Source: Gryllotalpicola ginsengisoli DSM 22003 (lineage in GTDB: Bacteria > Actinomycetota > Actinomycetes > Actinomycetales > Microbacteriaceae). From it: a stretch of DNA of 64,000 bases. The notes below the pieces were generated by a model that was not told the DNA's origin, did not search any database, and worked only from the letters and a program-made list of their open reading frames with translations. Of this stretch, positions 27,883 to 35,715 are shown piece after piece. The stretch spans positions 434,001 to 498,000 of the forward strand of contig NZ_AULK01000001.1 in NCBI RefSeq assembly GCF_000419445.1. Reading direction: 5' to 3'. The first letter of the stretch is position 1, and each line of letters opens with the position of its first letter. The position numbers and the translations under genes were made by a program.

Positions 27883-30800
27883 GCGTCCACCTTCTCGACC
27901 TCGATGCGGGGCTCGCCGGCGGTGACCTCGACCGTCAGCTCGCGGGCCAGCGTCTCGGCGGCGATCAGGTCCTTGTGGGCGCGCGCCGCCGCGGCATCCG
28001 TCTCGCTCACGGCCAGCGTGAGCCGGATCCGGTCGCTCACGTCGAGCCCGGCGGCCTTGCGCGCGTCCTGCACGCTGCGCACGAGGTCGCGGGCCACGCC
28101 CTCGGCCTCGAGTTCGCGGGTGAGCGTGGTCTCGAGCAGCACGAAGCCGCCGCCGGGCAGGAGGGCGAGCGCCTCGCCCGACGCGGCGGCGTCGGCGACC
28201 TCGAGCACGAGCTCGTATTCGCCGGGTTCGAGGGCGATGCCGCCCGCGGTCACGAGGCCGTCGACCTCCGCCCAGTCGCCGGACCGGGCGGCCTTGATCG
28301 CCTCCTGCACCTGCTTGCCGAGACGCGGCCCCGCCGCGCGCGCGTTGACGGCGAGGCGGCGGGTGATGCCGTAGTCGGCGGCGCTCGTCTCGGACTCGGG
28401 GACCAGTTCGATAGCCTTCACGTTCAGCTCGTCGCGCAGGATCGGCTCGAAGCCGGCCAGCGCCTCGGCCTCGGGCACCACGACCGTGAGCCTGGCCAGC
28501 GGCAGGCGCACGCGCAGGCCGTTGGCCTTGCGCAGCGAGAGGGCGACCGAGGAGATCTCGCGCACGCGGTCCATGGCGGCGACGAGCGCGTCGTCGGCGG
28601 GGAACTCCGCCGCCTCCGGCCAATCGGTCAGGTGCACGCTGCGGCCGCCGGTGAGGCCCTGCCAGACGTGCTCGCAGACGAGCGGCAGCAGCGGTGCGGC
28701 GAGCCGACAAAGGGTCTCGAGCACCGTGTACAGCGTGTCGAAGGCCCCGGCGTTCTCGCCGTCGTCGGTGACGCCGACCCAGAAGCGGTCGCGTGAGCGG
28801 CGCACGAACCAGTTGGTGAGCACGTCGGCGAAGTCGCGCAGCCTGGCGGCGGCCATGGGGCTGTCGAGCCCCTCGAGCTCGGCGGTGACCGCCTCGATCA
28901 GGTCGCGGGTCTTGGCGAGGATGTACCGGTCGAGCTCGTTGGTCGATGCGGTGGACCGCTTCGCCTCGTATCCGCTCGCATTCGCGTACAGGGTGAAGAA
29001 GTAGTAGCTGTTCCACAGCGGCAGGAGCAGCTCGCGCACCCCCGAGCGGATGCCCTCCTCGGTGACCACGAGGTTGCCGCCGCGGATCACGGAACTCGAC
29101 ATCAGGAACCAGCGCATGGCGTCGGACCCGTCGCGGTCGAACACCTCGCTGACGTCGGGGTAGTTGCGCAGGCTCTTGGACATCTTCTGCCCGTCAGAGC
29201 CGAGCACGATGCCGTGGCTGAGCGCGCTGCGGAACGCGGGCCGGTCGAACAGGGCCGTGGCGAGCACGTGCTGCACGTAGAACCAGCCGCGGGTCTGCCC
29301 GATGTACTCGACGATGTAGTCGGCCGGGTTGTGGGTGTCGAACCAGTCCCGGTTCTCGAACGGGTAGTGCACCTGCGCGAACGGCATCGAGCCGGAGTCG
29401 AACCACACGTCGAAGACGTCGGTGATGCGCCGCATCGTCGACCTGCCGGTCGGGTCGTCCGGGTTGGGCCGGGTGAGCTCGTCGATCCACGGCCGGTGCA
29501 GGTCGACCTCTCCCTGCTCGTTGCGCGGCAGGCGGCCGAAGTCGCGCTCCAGCTCGGCGAGCGAACCATACACGTCGATGCGCGGATGCTCCGGGTCGTC
29601 GCTCTTCCACACCGGGATCGGCGACCCCCAGAACCGGTTGCGGCTGATCGACCAGTCGCGGGCTCCCTCGAGCCACTTGCCGAACTGGCCGTCCTTCACG
29701 TTCTCCGGCACCCAGTCGATCTGCCGGTTCAGCTCGACCATCCGGTCGCGGAACTCGGTCACGCGGACGAACCAGCTGGAGACCGCCTTGTAGATCAGCG
29801 GGTTGCGGCACCGCCAGCAGTGCGGGTACGAGTGCTCGTAGCTCGCCTGGCGCAGCAGCCGGCGCTCGGCGCGCAGCAGCTGGGTGAGGGGCTTGTTGGC
29901 GTCGAACACCTGCTGCCCGGCGACGGGCGCGACCTGCGGCAGGAAGCGGCCGCCGTCGTCGACGGACACGATGACCGGGATGCCATTGGCCTCGCACACG
30001 CGCTGGTCGTCTTCGCCATAGGCGGGGGCCTGGTGCACGATGCCGGTGCCCTCGGTGGTCGACACGTAGTCGTCGACCAGGATGCGCCAGGCGTTCTGCG
30101 TGCCGTAGGTCTCGGCGTCGGCGTAGAAGTCCCAGAGCCGGGCGTACTGCACCCCGGCGAGCTCGGCGCCGGTGACGGTCTTCACGACCGCGGCGCGCGC
30201 CGACTCGGCGTCGGCGTAGCCGAGGTCCTTCGCGTACGCGCCGACGAGGTCGAGGGCGAGCAGGTACTCCCCCGCCTCCTCCGGCGTGTCGGCGGCGCCG
30301 GCCGGCCCGGCGGGCACGACGGCGTACTCGATCTCCGGCCCGACGGCGAGGGCCAGGTTGGTCGGCAGCGTCCACGGGGTGGTCGTCCAGGCCAGCGCCC
30401 GCACGGCGGTCAGCCCCAGCGCCTCGGCCTTCTCGCCGACGAGCGGGAAGGTGACGGTGACCGTCTGGTCCTGGCGCATCTTGTAGACGTCGTCGTCCAT
30501 GCGCAGCTCGTGGTTCGACAGCGGCGTCTCGTCGCGCCAGCAGTACGGCAGCACCCGGTAGCCCTCGTAGGCGAGGCCCTTGTCGAAGAGCTGCTTGAAC
30601 GCCCACAGCACGCTCTCCATGAAGCTCAGGTCAAGGGTCTTGTAGCCGTGCTCGAAGTCGACCCAGCGCGCCTGACGGGTGACGTACTCCTGCCACTCGC
30701 CGACGTATTTGAGCACCGACTCCCGCGCCGCGCGGTTGAACGCGGCGAGCCCCATCTTCTCGATGTCGGCCTTGCCGTTGATGCCCAGCTGCCGCTCGGC

Positions 30801-31103
30801 CTCAAGTTCGGCGGGCAGGCCGTGGGTGTCCCAGCCGAAGACGCGCTTGACCTGCTTGCCGCGCATGGTCTGGAAGCGGGGGAAGAGGTCCTTGGCGTAG
30901 CCGGTGAGCAGGTGCCCGTAGTGGGGCAGGCCGTTCGCGAACGGCGGCCCGTCGTAGAACACCCACTCGGGGCATCCGTCGCGCTGGTCGATCGACGCCT
31001 GGAAGGTGTCGTCCTTCTTCCAGAACGCGAGCACCTGCTGCTCGATGTCGGGGAAGCGCGGGCTCGGCGACACCTCGGGCTGGTCGGACTTGGGGTACGG
31101 CAA
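27879..31103 (-). CDS. ileS: Isoleucyl-tRNA synthetase (long, IleS2-like)
   Basis: A class I synthetase of 1074 residues. The HIGH-type motif is HYGH in [22 protein letters not shown] is in [10 protein letters not shown], and the sequence is closer to the eukaryote-like IleRS2 group ([16 protein letters not shown]) than to the short bacterial type; that group is often less sensitive to mupirocin. I chose the TTG at 31103 because CAGGAG lies 7 bases upstream, no ATG or GTG fits the conserved N-terminus, and the T-box sequestrator stem covers exactly this Shine-Dalgarno. Confidence 0.95.
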   Translation of the reverse strand: MPYPKSDQPEVSPSPRFPDIEQQVLAFWKKDDTFQASIDQRDGCPEWVFYDGPPFANGLPHYGHLLTGYAKDLFPRFQTMRGKQVKRVFGWDTHGLPAELEAERQLGINGKADIEKMGLAAFNRAARESVLKYVGEWQEYVTRQARWVDFEHGYKTLDLSFMESVLWAFKQLFDKGLAYEGYRVLPYCWRDETPLSNHELRMDDDVYKMRQDQTVTVTFPLVGEKAEALGLTAVRALAWTTTPWTLPTNLALAVGPEIEYAVVPAGPAGAADTPEEAGEYLLALDLVGAYAKDLGYADAESARAAVVKTVTGAELAGVQYARLWDFYADAETYGTQNAWRILVDDYVSTTEGTGIVHQAPAYGEDDQRVCEANGIPVIVSVDDGGRFLPQVAPVAGQQVFDANKPLTQLLRAERRLLRQASYEHSYPHCWRCRNPLIYKAVSSWFVRVTEFRDRMVELNRQIDWVPENVKDGQFGKWLEGARDWSISRNRFWGSPIPVWKSDDPEHPRIDVYGSLAELERDFGRLPRNEQGEVDLHRPWIDELTRPNPDDPTGRSTMRRITDVFDVWFDSGSMPFAQVHYPFENRDWFDTHNPADYIVEYIGQTRGWFYVQHVLATALFDRPAFRSALSHGIVLGSDGQKMSKSLRNYPDVSEVFDRDGSDAMRWFLMSSSVIRGGNLVVTEEGIRSGVRELLLPLWNSYYFFTLYANASGYEAKRSTASTNELDRYILAKTRDLIEAVTAELEGLDSPMAAARLRDFADVLTNWFVRRSRDRFWVGVTDDGENAGAFDTLYTVLETLCRLAAPLLPLVCEHVWQGLTGGRSVHLTDWPEAAEFPADDALVAAMDRVREISSVALSLRKANGLRVRLPLARLTVVVPEAEALAGFEPILRDELNVKAIELVPESETSAADYGITRRLAVNARAAGPRLGKQVQEAIKAARSGDWAEVDGLVTAGGIALEPGEYELVLEVADAAASGEALALLPGGGFVLLETTLTRELEAEGVARDLVRSVQDARKAAGLDVSDRIRLTLAVSETDAAAARAHKDLIAAETLARELTVEVTAGEPRIEVEKVDA

Positions 31104-31369
31104 CTTTCGGCTCCTGAAAATGCGTGGGCGTCTGAAGCCGAGGACGCGACACGTGCCGCGCGGTACCACCTCGATTGATGCGGGGCGGGGATTCCCGAAG
31201 AAATCCCGTCCGCATCCCCTCGTTCCTAGGCTGTGACGGGCCCGACCCGTTCGGTTCTACTTGGGCTTCCCGTGGTTTCCGGTCAGGCTGCGCCTGAGTC
31301 GACCAACGGAAGACACCGTTCTTCCGAAGACTCCCCGGTGATGGCCGGATCGCTGTCGTTGCGGCCATC
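31104..31369 (-). promoter_or_regulatory. T-box riboswitch of ileS (translational, short Stem I)
   Basis: The minus-strand leader contains the T-box core GGTGGTACCGCG (31159-31170), which base-pairs the NCCA end of uncharged tRNA. A hairpin just upstream (31177-31216; GATGCGG with CCGCATC and GGGATT with AATCCC) is Stem III. Near the predicted transcript start, GGCCG and CGGCC close a small loop with ATC, an Ile codon, at 31348-31350: an ultrashort Stem I specifier loop. Downstream, UCGGCUUC (31134-31141) can pair with GGAGCCGA (31107-31114) and hide the ileS Shine-Dalgarno. Uncharged tRNA-Ile should open it. This is the actinobacterial ileS T-box layout; the fold was drawn by eye. Confidence 0.88.
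31273..31305. repeat. REP-like palindrome, copy 1, within the ileS leader
   Basis: A 33-bp imperfect palindrome from TGGT to ACCA around TCAGGC-TGC-GCCTGA. It aligns without gaps to 55304-55336 at 27 of 33 positions, and the two copies differ by a compensatory C-G to G-C change in the stem. Here it falls in the Stem II region of the T-box leader. Confidence 0.6.
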
Positions 31370-31383
31370 TTAGCCCGTAGACT
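31367..31383. promoter_or_regulatory. Back-to-back -10 boxes for ileS (TAAGAT, minus) and valS (TAGACT, plus)
   Basis: TAAGAT on the minus strand (31367-31372) and TAGACT on the plus strand (31378-31383) are five bases apart. The first predicts a transcript start at the T-box Stem I; the second gives valS a leader of about 60 nt. The 345-bp ileS-valS gap holds these promoters and the T-box, and no further gene. Confidence 0.5.
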
Positions 31384-31448
31384 GGGCGCACATCCCACAC
31401 TCAGGCACCCTTATGACGCGGTGCCGCACATATCGGAACGAGGCACTC

Positions 31449-34049
31449 ATGACGGACACCGACGCGCCCACGCGCACCATTCCCGACAAGCCCGCGCTGG
31501 AGGGCCTCGAATCCAAGTGGGGTGAGGTCTGGCAGCAGCAGGGCACCTACGCGTTCGACCGCAGGGCGGCGCTCGAGGCCGCCGATCGCAGCTGCGTGTA
31601 CGCGATCGACACCCCGCCGCCGACCGCGAGCGGCTCGCTGCACATCGGCCACGTGTTCAGCTACACCCACACCGACGTCATCGCGCGGTTCCAGCGGATG
31701 CGCGGCAAGACGGTGTTCTACCCGATCGGATGGGACGACAACGGCCTGCCCACCGAGCGCCGCGTGCAGAACTACTACGGCGTGCGCTGCGACCCGTCGC
31801 TGCCGTACGACCCCGACTTCACGCCGCCGTTCCAGGGCACCGACAAGGCCGTCAAGCCCGCCGACCAGGTGCCCGTCTCGCGGCGCAACTTCATCGAGCT
31901 GTGCGAGCGCCTCACCGAAGAGGACGAGAAGCAGTTCGAGGCGCTGTGGCGAATGCTGGGGCTGTCCGTCGACTGGTCGCAGACGTACCGCACCATTGCC
32001 CCGGAGTCGATCCGCGCCTCCCAGCTCGCGTTCCTGCGCAACGTCGAGCGCGGCGAGGCGTACCAGGACTGGGCGCCCACGCTGTGGGACGTGACCTTCC
32101 GCTCCGCGGTGGCGCAGGCCGAGCTGGAGGACCGGGAGCAGCCCGGCGCCTACCACCGCCTCGCCTTCCACGGGCCGGAGGGCGATGTGTTCATCGAGAC
32201 GACCCGCCCCGAGCTGCTCGCCGCGTGCGTGGCGCTCGTGGCGCACCCCGACGACGAGCGCTACCGGCCGCTGTTCGGCAAGACCGTCCGCACCCCCCTG
32301 TTCGACGTGGAGGTGCCGGTGCTGGCCCACCACCTGGCGCAGCCGGACAAGGGCACGGGCATCGCCATGGTCTGCACCTTCGGTGACGTCACCGACGTGA
32401 CCTGGTGGCGCGAGTTGCAGCTGCCCACCCGCGCGATCCTCGGCTTCGACGGCCGCATCGTGGCCGAGGCGCCGGAGGCGATCACGAGCGAGGCGGGCCG
32501 CGCCGCGTTCGCGAAGATCGCGGGCACCACAGTGTTCACGGCGAAGAAGACGGTGGTCGAGTTGCTGGGCGAGACCGGCGAGCTGATCGGCGACCCGAAG
32601 CCTATCCAGCACCCGGTGAAGTTCTACGAGAAGGGCGACCGCCCGCTCGAGATCGTCTCGACCCGCCAGTGGTACGTGAAGAACGGCGGCAAGGACGCCG
32701 AGCTGCGCGAGCGGCTGATCGAGGCCGGGCGGCAGCTCGGCTGGCACCCCGACTTCATGCGGGTGCGCTACGAGAACTGGGTGAACGGGCTCGCGGGCGA
32801 CTGGCTGATCTCGCGGCAGCGCTTCTTCGGCGTGCCGATCCCGGTCTGGTATCGGGTGGACGAGAGCGGCGAGACGCGCTACGACGAGGTGATCCTGCCC
32901 GACGCCGCGCAGCTTCCGGTGGACCCGTCCTCCGACCCGGCGCCGGGCTTCGACGAGTCGCAGCGCGGGAAGGCGGGCGGCTTCGTCGGCGAGGTGGACA
33001 TCATGGACACCTGGATGACCTCCTCGCTCACCCCGCAGATCGCGGCCGGCTGGCAGCGCGACCCCGAGCTGTTCCGGGCGCTGTTCCCCTTCGACCTGCG
33101 CCCGCAGGGGCAGGACATCATCCGCACCTGGCTGTTCTCGACCATGCTGCGCTCACTGCAGGAGACGGGCGCAGCACCGTGGCGCCACGCGGCCATCTCC
33201 GGCTTCATCGTCGACCCCGACCGCAAGAAGATGTCCAAGTCGAAGGGCAACGTGGTCACGCCGGCCGCGATCCTCGAGCAGCACGGCTCCGACGCGACCC
33301 GGTACTGGGCGGCCTCGAGCCGGCTCGGCTCCGACGCCGCCTTCGACGTGCAGAACCCGACCCAGATCAAGATCGGGCGCAGGCTCGCGATCAAGATCCT
33401 CAACGCCGCGAAGTTCGCGCTCGGCTTCTCGCACGCCGACGACGCCGAGGTGACCGAGGAGCTCGACCGGTCGATGCTGCGCGACCTCGCCGGCGTCGTC
33501 GAGGAGGCCACGGCCGCGTTCGAGGCGTACGACCACGCGCGCGCCCTCGAGGTCACCGAGACCTTCTTCTGGACGTTCTGCGACGACTACCTCGAGCTGG
33601 TCAAGGAGCGGGCGCACGGGGCGACGGATGCCGCGGGCCAGGCGTCTGCGGCCGCCGCGCTGCGCACGGCGCTGTCGGTGCTCCTCCGCCTGTTCGCCCC
33701 CGTGCTGCCCTTCGCCACGGAGGAGGCCTGGAGCTGGTTCAACTCCGGCTCGGTGCACACCGCGCCGTGGCCGGCCGCCGCCGAGCTCGCCGCGGGAGCC
33801 GGCTCCGAGCTGCCCGTGCTCGCGCAGACGGGCGCCGCGCTCGTCGGCATCCGTCGCGCGAAGACCGACGCGAAGGTCTCGCAGAAGACGCCCATCGTCT
33901 CCGCCACCATCGCGGGCCCGGCCGACGCGCTCGCCGCCATCCGCGCCGCCGAGGCCGACCTCAGGGCGGTCGGGCGGATCGGCGAGCTGAGCTACGCCGA
34001 GGCGGAGACCGTCGGGGTGCGCGACGTGGTGCTCGGAGATCTCGCCTGA
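31449..34049 (+). CDS. valS: Valyl-tRNA synthetase
   Basis: A class I synthetase of 866 residues. The HIGH motif is HIGH in SGSLHIGHVFSYTHTD, KMSKS is in DRKKMSKSKGNVVTP, the editing (CP1) domain lies between, and the anticodon-binding domain and a short C-terminal region follow. The ATG at 31449 is preceded by GGAACGAGG; an upstream in-frame ATG at 31413 would add 12 residues without a good Shine-Dalgarno. Divergent from ileS, so the two branched-chain synthetases share one control region. No T-box core was seen on the valS side. Confidence 0.96.
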   Translation: MTDTDAPTRTIPDKPALEGLESKWGEVWQQQGTYAFDRRAALEAADRSCVYAIDTPPPTASGSLHIGHVFSYTHTDVIARFQRMRGKTVFYPIGWDDNGLPTERRVQNYYGVRCDPSLPYDPDFTPPFQGTDKAVKPADQVPVSRRNFIELCERLTEEDEKQFEALWRMLGLSVDWSQTYRTIAPESIRASQLAFLRNVERGEAYQDWAPTLWDVTFRSAVAQAELEDREQPGAYHRLAFHGPEGDVFIETTRPELLAACVALVAHPDDERYRPLFGKTVRTPLFDVEVPVLAHHLAQPDKGTGIAMVCTFGDVTDVTWWRELQLPTRAILGFDGRIVAEAPEAITSEAGRAAFAKIAGTTVFTAKKTVVELLGETGELIGDPKPIQHPVKFYEKGDRPLEIVSTRQWYVKNGGKDAELRERLIEAGRQLGWHPDFMRVRYENWVNGLAGDWLISRQRFFGVPIPVWYRVDESGETRYDEVILPDAAQLPVDPSSDPAPGFDESQRGKAGGFVGEVDIMDTWMTSSLTPQIAAGWQRDPELFRALFPFDLRPQGQDIIRTWLFSTMLRSLQETGAAPWRHAAISGFIVDPDRKKMSKSKGNVVTPAAILEQHGSDATRYWAASSRLGSDAAFDVQNPTQIKIGRRLAIKILNAAKFALGFSHADDAEVTEELDRSMLRDLAGVVEEATAAFEAYDHARALEVTETFFWTFCDDYLELVKERAHGATDAAGQASAAAALRTALSVLLRLFAPVLPFATEEAWSWFNSGSVHTAPWPAAAELAAGAGSELPVLAQTGAALVGIRRAKTDAKVSQKTPIVSATIAGPADALAAIRAAEADLRAVGRIGELSYAEAETVGVRDVVLGDLA

Positions 34050-34090
34050 TCAGGACAATCGCGCTACGCTCGGCACTAAGGAGGCCCGAC

Positions 34091-34545
34091 ATGTCCATCG
34101 TGATCCGTGACCCCCGGGACAGCGACTTCTTCCCGTGGCTCACCCTGTACGAGGGGTACGCCGCCGCCCGCGGCGTCGAGCTCACCGAGCAGAAGGCCCT
34201 CCTGTTGTGGACCTGGCTGACGGACCCCGCCAACGTCGAGCGCGCCCTCGTCGCCGTCGACGACGAAGCGGGCCTCGTCGGCCTCGCGCACTTCCGCTCG
34301 TTCCCCCGGCCCCTCGACGGCGACTTCGGCGTGTTCGTCGACGCCTTCCATGTGGCGCCGGATGCTCCCGAGGAGCCGGGGACCAGCTGCTCGCCGCGCT
34401 GCGCGAGGCCGCCGCAGGCCTCGGCGCAACCGTGATCCAGTGGACCGCGGCGCCCGGCGAGCAGACCCCCGCCCCCCTCGCCGACAGCGACCGGCCCACG
34501 GAACTCGTCGTGCACGAGCTGCAGGCCGTCGCCCAGCCCGCCTGA
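34091..34545 (+). pseudogene. GNAT-family N-acetyltransferase, frameshifted
   Basis: The first frame (from ATG 34091, with AAGGAGG at 34078-34084) encodes MSIVIRDPRDSDFFPWLTLY through FGVFVDAFHVAPDAPEEPG, a GNAT N-terminal half. The acetyl-CoA-binding half (GDQLLAALREAAAGLGATVI and QWTAAPGEQTPAP...ELVVHELQ) continues in another frame. The switch is at a run of four G (34378-34381); one extra G would restore a single protein of about 150 residues. This is either a real inactivating deletion, a phase-variable tract of very short length, or a sequencing error. A TACGCT box (34065-34070) precedes it. Confidence 0.75.
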
Positions 34546-34556
34546 ACGGAGCCGAC

Positions 34557-34820
34557 ATGCAATTGGGCACCCGCTGGCCGGTGGGGTCCGTCACTCCCCC
34601 GTCACTGCCCGGCGTCGTGCGCGGCGCGATCCGCGCCGTGGAGGAGGAGCTCGACGCCGAGGGCGTCGACGCCTCGACCTGGCGGTGGACCCTCACCTGG
34701 CTGGAGGGGCGGCCGGTCGTCGAGCTCGACGACGGCACGGTCATCCGTTACGACCCGGTCTACGACACCGCGACCACCGGGTCGACGGCGTTCGACGACG
34801 ACGCCGACGCGCTGGCCTGA
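34557..34820 (+). CDS. Conserved small hypothetical protein
   Basis: An 87-residue acidic protein (MQLGTRWPVGSVTPPSLPGV... ending FDDDADALA) with no membrane segment or recognised domain. AACGGAG lies just upstream of the ATG at 34557, and the gene starts 11 bases after the GNAT gene, so the two form a unit. Codon bias matches the neighbours, supporting it as real. Confidence 0.65.
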   Translation: MQLGTRWPVGSVTPPSLPGVVRGAIRAVEEELDAEGVDASTWRWTLTWLEGRPVVELDDGTVIRYDPVYDTATTGSTAFDDDADALA

Positions 34821-34830
34821 GGTCGGGGGT

Positions 34831-35040
34831 TCAGCGCAGACCGAGTCGCGACTCGCGGGCGGCGAGCTCGGCATAGCGCTCGCGTCGCCGCTGGTCGGCG
34901 AGCAGGGCCGTTTCGCGGCGGATGGCTCGGGCACGGCGCTCGGAGCGGGTGCGCGCGTAGCGCACCATGGCGATGCCGATGCGCTCGAGCATCCGATCGG
35001 ATGGCGCGGCCTGCGCCCTGCGGAGGGTGATGGCGGTCAT
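34831..35040 (-). CDS. Small basic Arg-rich protein (hypothetical)
   Basis: A 69-residue protein, rich in Arg and Ala and mostly helical (RMLERIGIAMVRYARTRSERRARAIRRE), with no known domain. Its ATG at 35040 overlaps the stop of the ArsR-like regulator gene by four bases, so it is coupled to it. Function is unknown. Confidence 0.6.
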   Translation of the reverse strand: MTAITLRRAQAAPSDRMLERIGIAMVRYARTRSERRARAIRRETALLADQRRRERYAELAARESRLGLR

Positions 35041-35630
35041 TCCGTCACCTCCTCTCCGTCGACGAGGGCGAATGCGTTGAACTGGATCTGAACGGGGCGG
35101 GTGCCCGGGAGGCGGGTGCCGCGATAGGGCCCGAGCACTTCTTCGACGAGTGCGGTGTAGCGGTCGATGAAGTCTCGGAACACGTCGATGGGGAGGTACT
35201 GGTTCGCGGTGCTGAACTCGCCCTCCTGCCACTCCTCGGGGAGCCTCTCCTCGGCGTAGCGCAGGTAGTCGCGGATGTTCTGCGCGTGCAATTCGTTCCA
35301 CTGGCGCGAGATCTCGGCCACCGCCTGGCGCGCGGCAGGGGTGTCGTTCTCGCCGCGGTCGTTGAGGCTGACCGAGCCGGGCACGCGCTCCCACCATCGC
35401 TCGCGGGCAGTGCCCTTGCCCTCGACCTCGCGCACGAGCCCGTGCTTGGCCAGCTGGCGCAGGTGATAGCTGGTGGCACCGCTGGACTCGCCGAGCTGCT
35501 CGGCGAGCATGCTCGCGGTCGCGGGCCCCAGGGACGAGAGGCGATCGAAGAGCTGCACGCGCAAAGGGTGGGAGAGGCCCTTCATCGCCGCGAGGTCGAG
35601 AACCCGGGGCGAGGCCGGCTGGGGAGTCAT
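35037..35630 (-). CDS. ArsR-like winged-helix transcriptional regulator
   Basis: A 197-residue protein. Residues about 10-90 form an HTH_20/ArsR-type winged helix (LSHPLRVQLFDRLSSLGPAT, then SSGATSYHLRQLAKHGLVREVEG). The remaining 110 residues are a helical effector or dimer domain common to such actinobacterial regulators. No metal-binding Cys pattern is seen, so it is not a classical metal sensor. The ATG at 35630 fits the conserved start. It is divergent from the M3 peptidase gene, with a palindromic site between them. Confidence 0.85.
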   Translation of the reverse strand: MTPQPASPRVLDLAAMKGLSHPLRVQLFDRLSSLGPATASMLAEQLGESSGATSYHLRQLAKHGLVREVEGKGTARERWWERVPGSVSLNDRGENDTPAARQAVAEISRQWNELHAQNIRDYLRYAEERLPEEWQEGEFSTANQYLPIDVFRDFIDRYTALVEEVLGPYRGTRLPGTRPVQIQFNAFALVDGEEVTE

Positions 35631-35647
35631 GGCAGCAGCATACGTTC

Positions 35648-35677
35648 GCAAAAACAGCTTTGCAACTGTTTCTTTGC
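35648..35677. promoter_or_regulatory. Palindromic operator candidate between the ArsR-like gene and the M3 peptidase gene
   Basis: GCAAA-AACAG (35648-35657) and CTGTT-TCTTTGC (35666-35677) form an inverted repeat around CTTTGCAA, and TTTGCA/TTTGC recurs three times in the stretch. Its AT-rich composition stands out from the GC-rich surroundings. Position in the divergent promoter region suggests it binds the ArsR-like protein. Confidence 0.5.
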
Positions 35678-35703
35678 AGCGCATTCTTTGCTCGGATTCC
35701 CGA

Positions 35704-35709
35704 TAGGGT
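35704..35709 (+). promoter_or_regulatory. -10 box (TAGGGT) for leaderless M3 peptidase gene
   Basis: TAGGGT ends 6 nt before the ATG at 35716. Confidence 0.55.
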
Positions 35710-35715
35710 GCAGAC

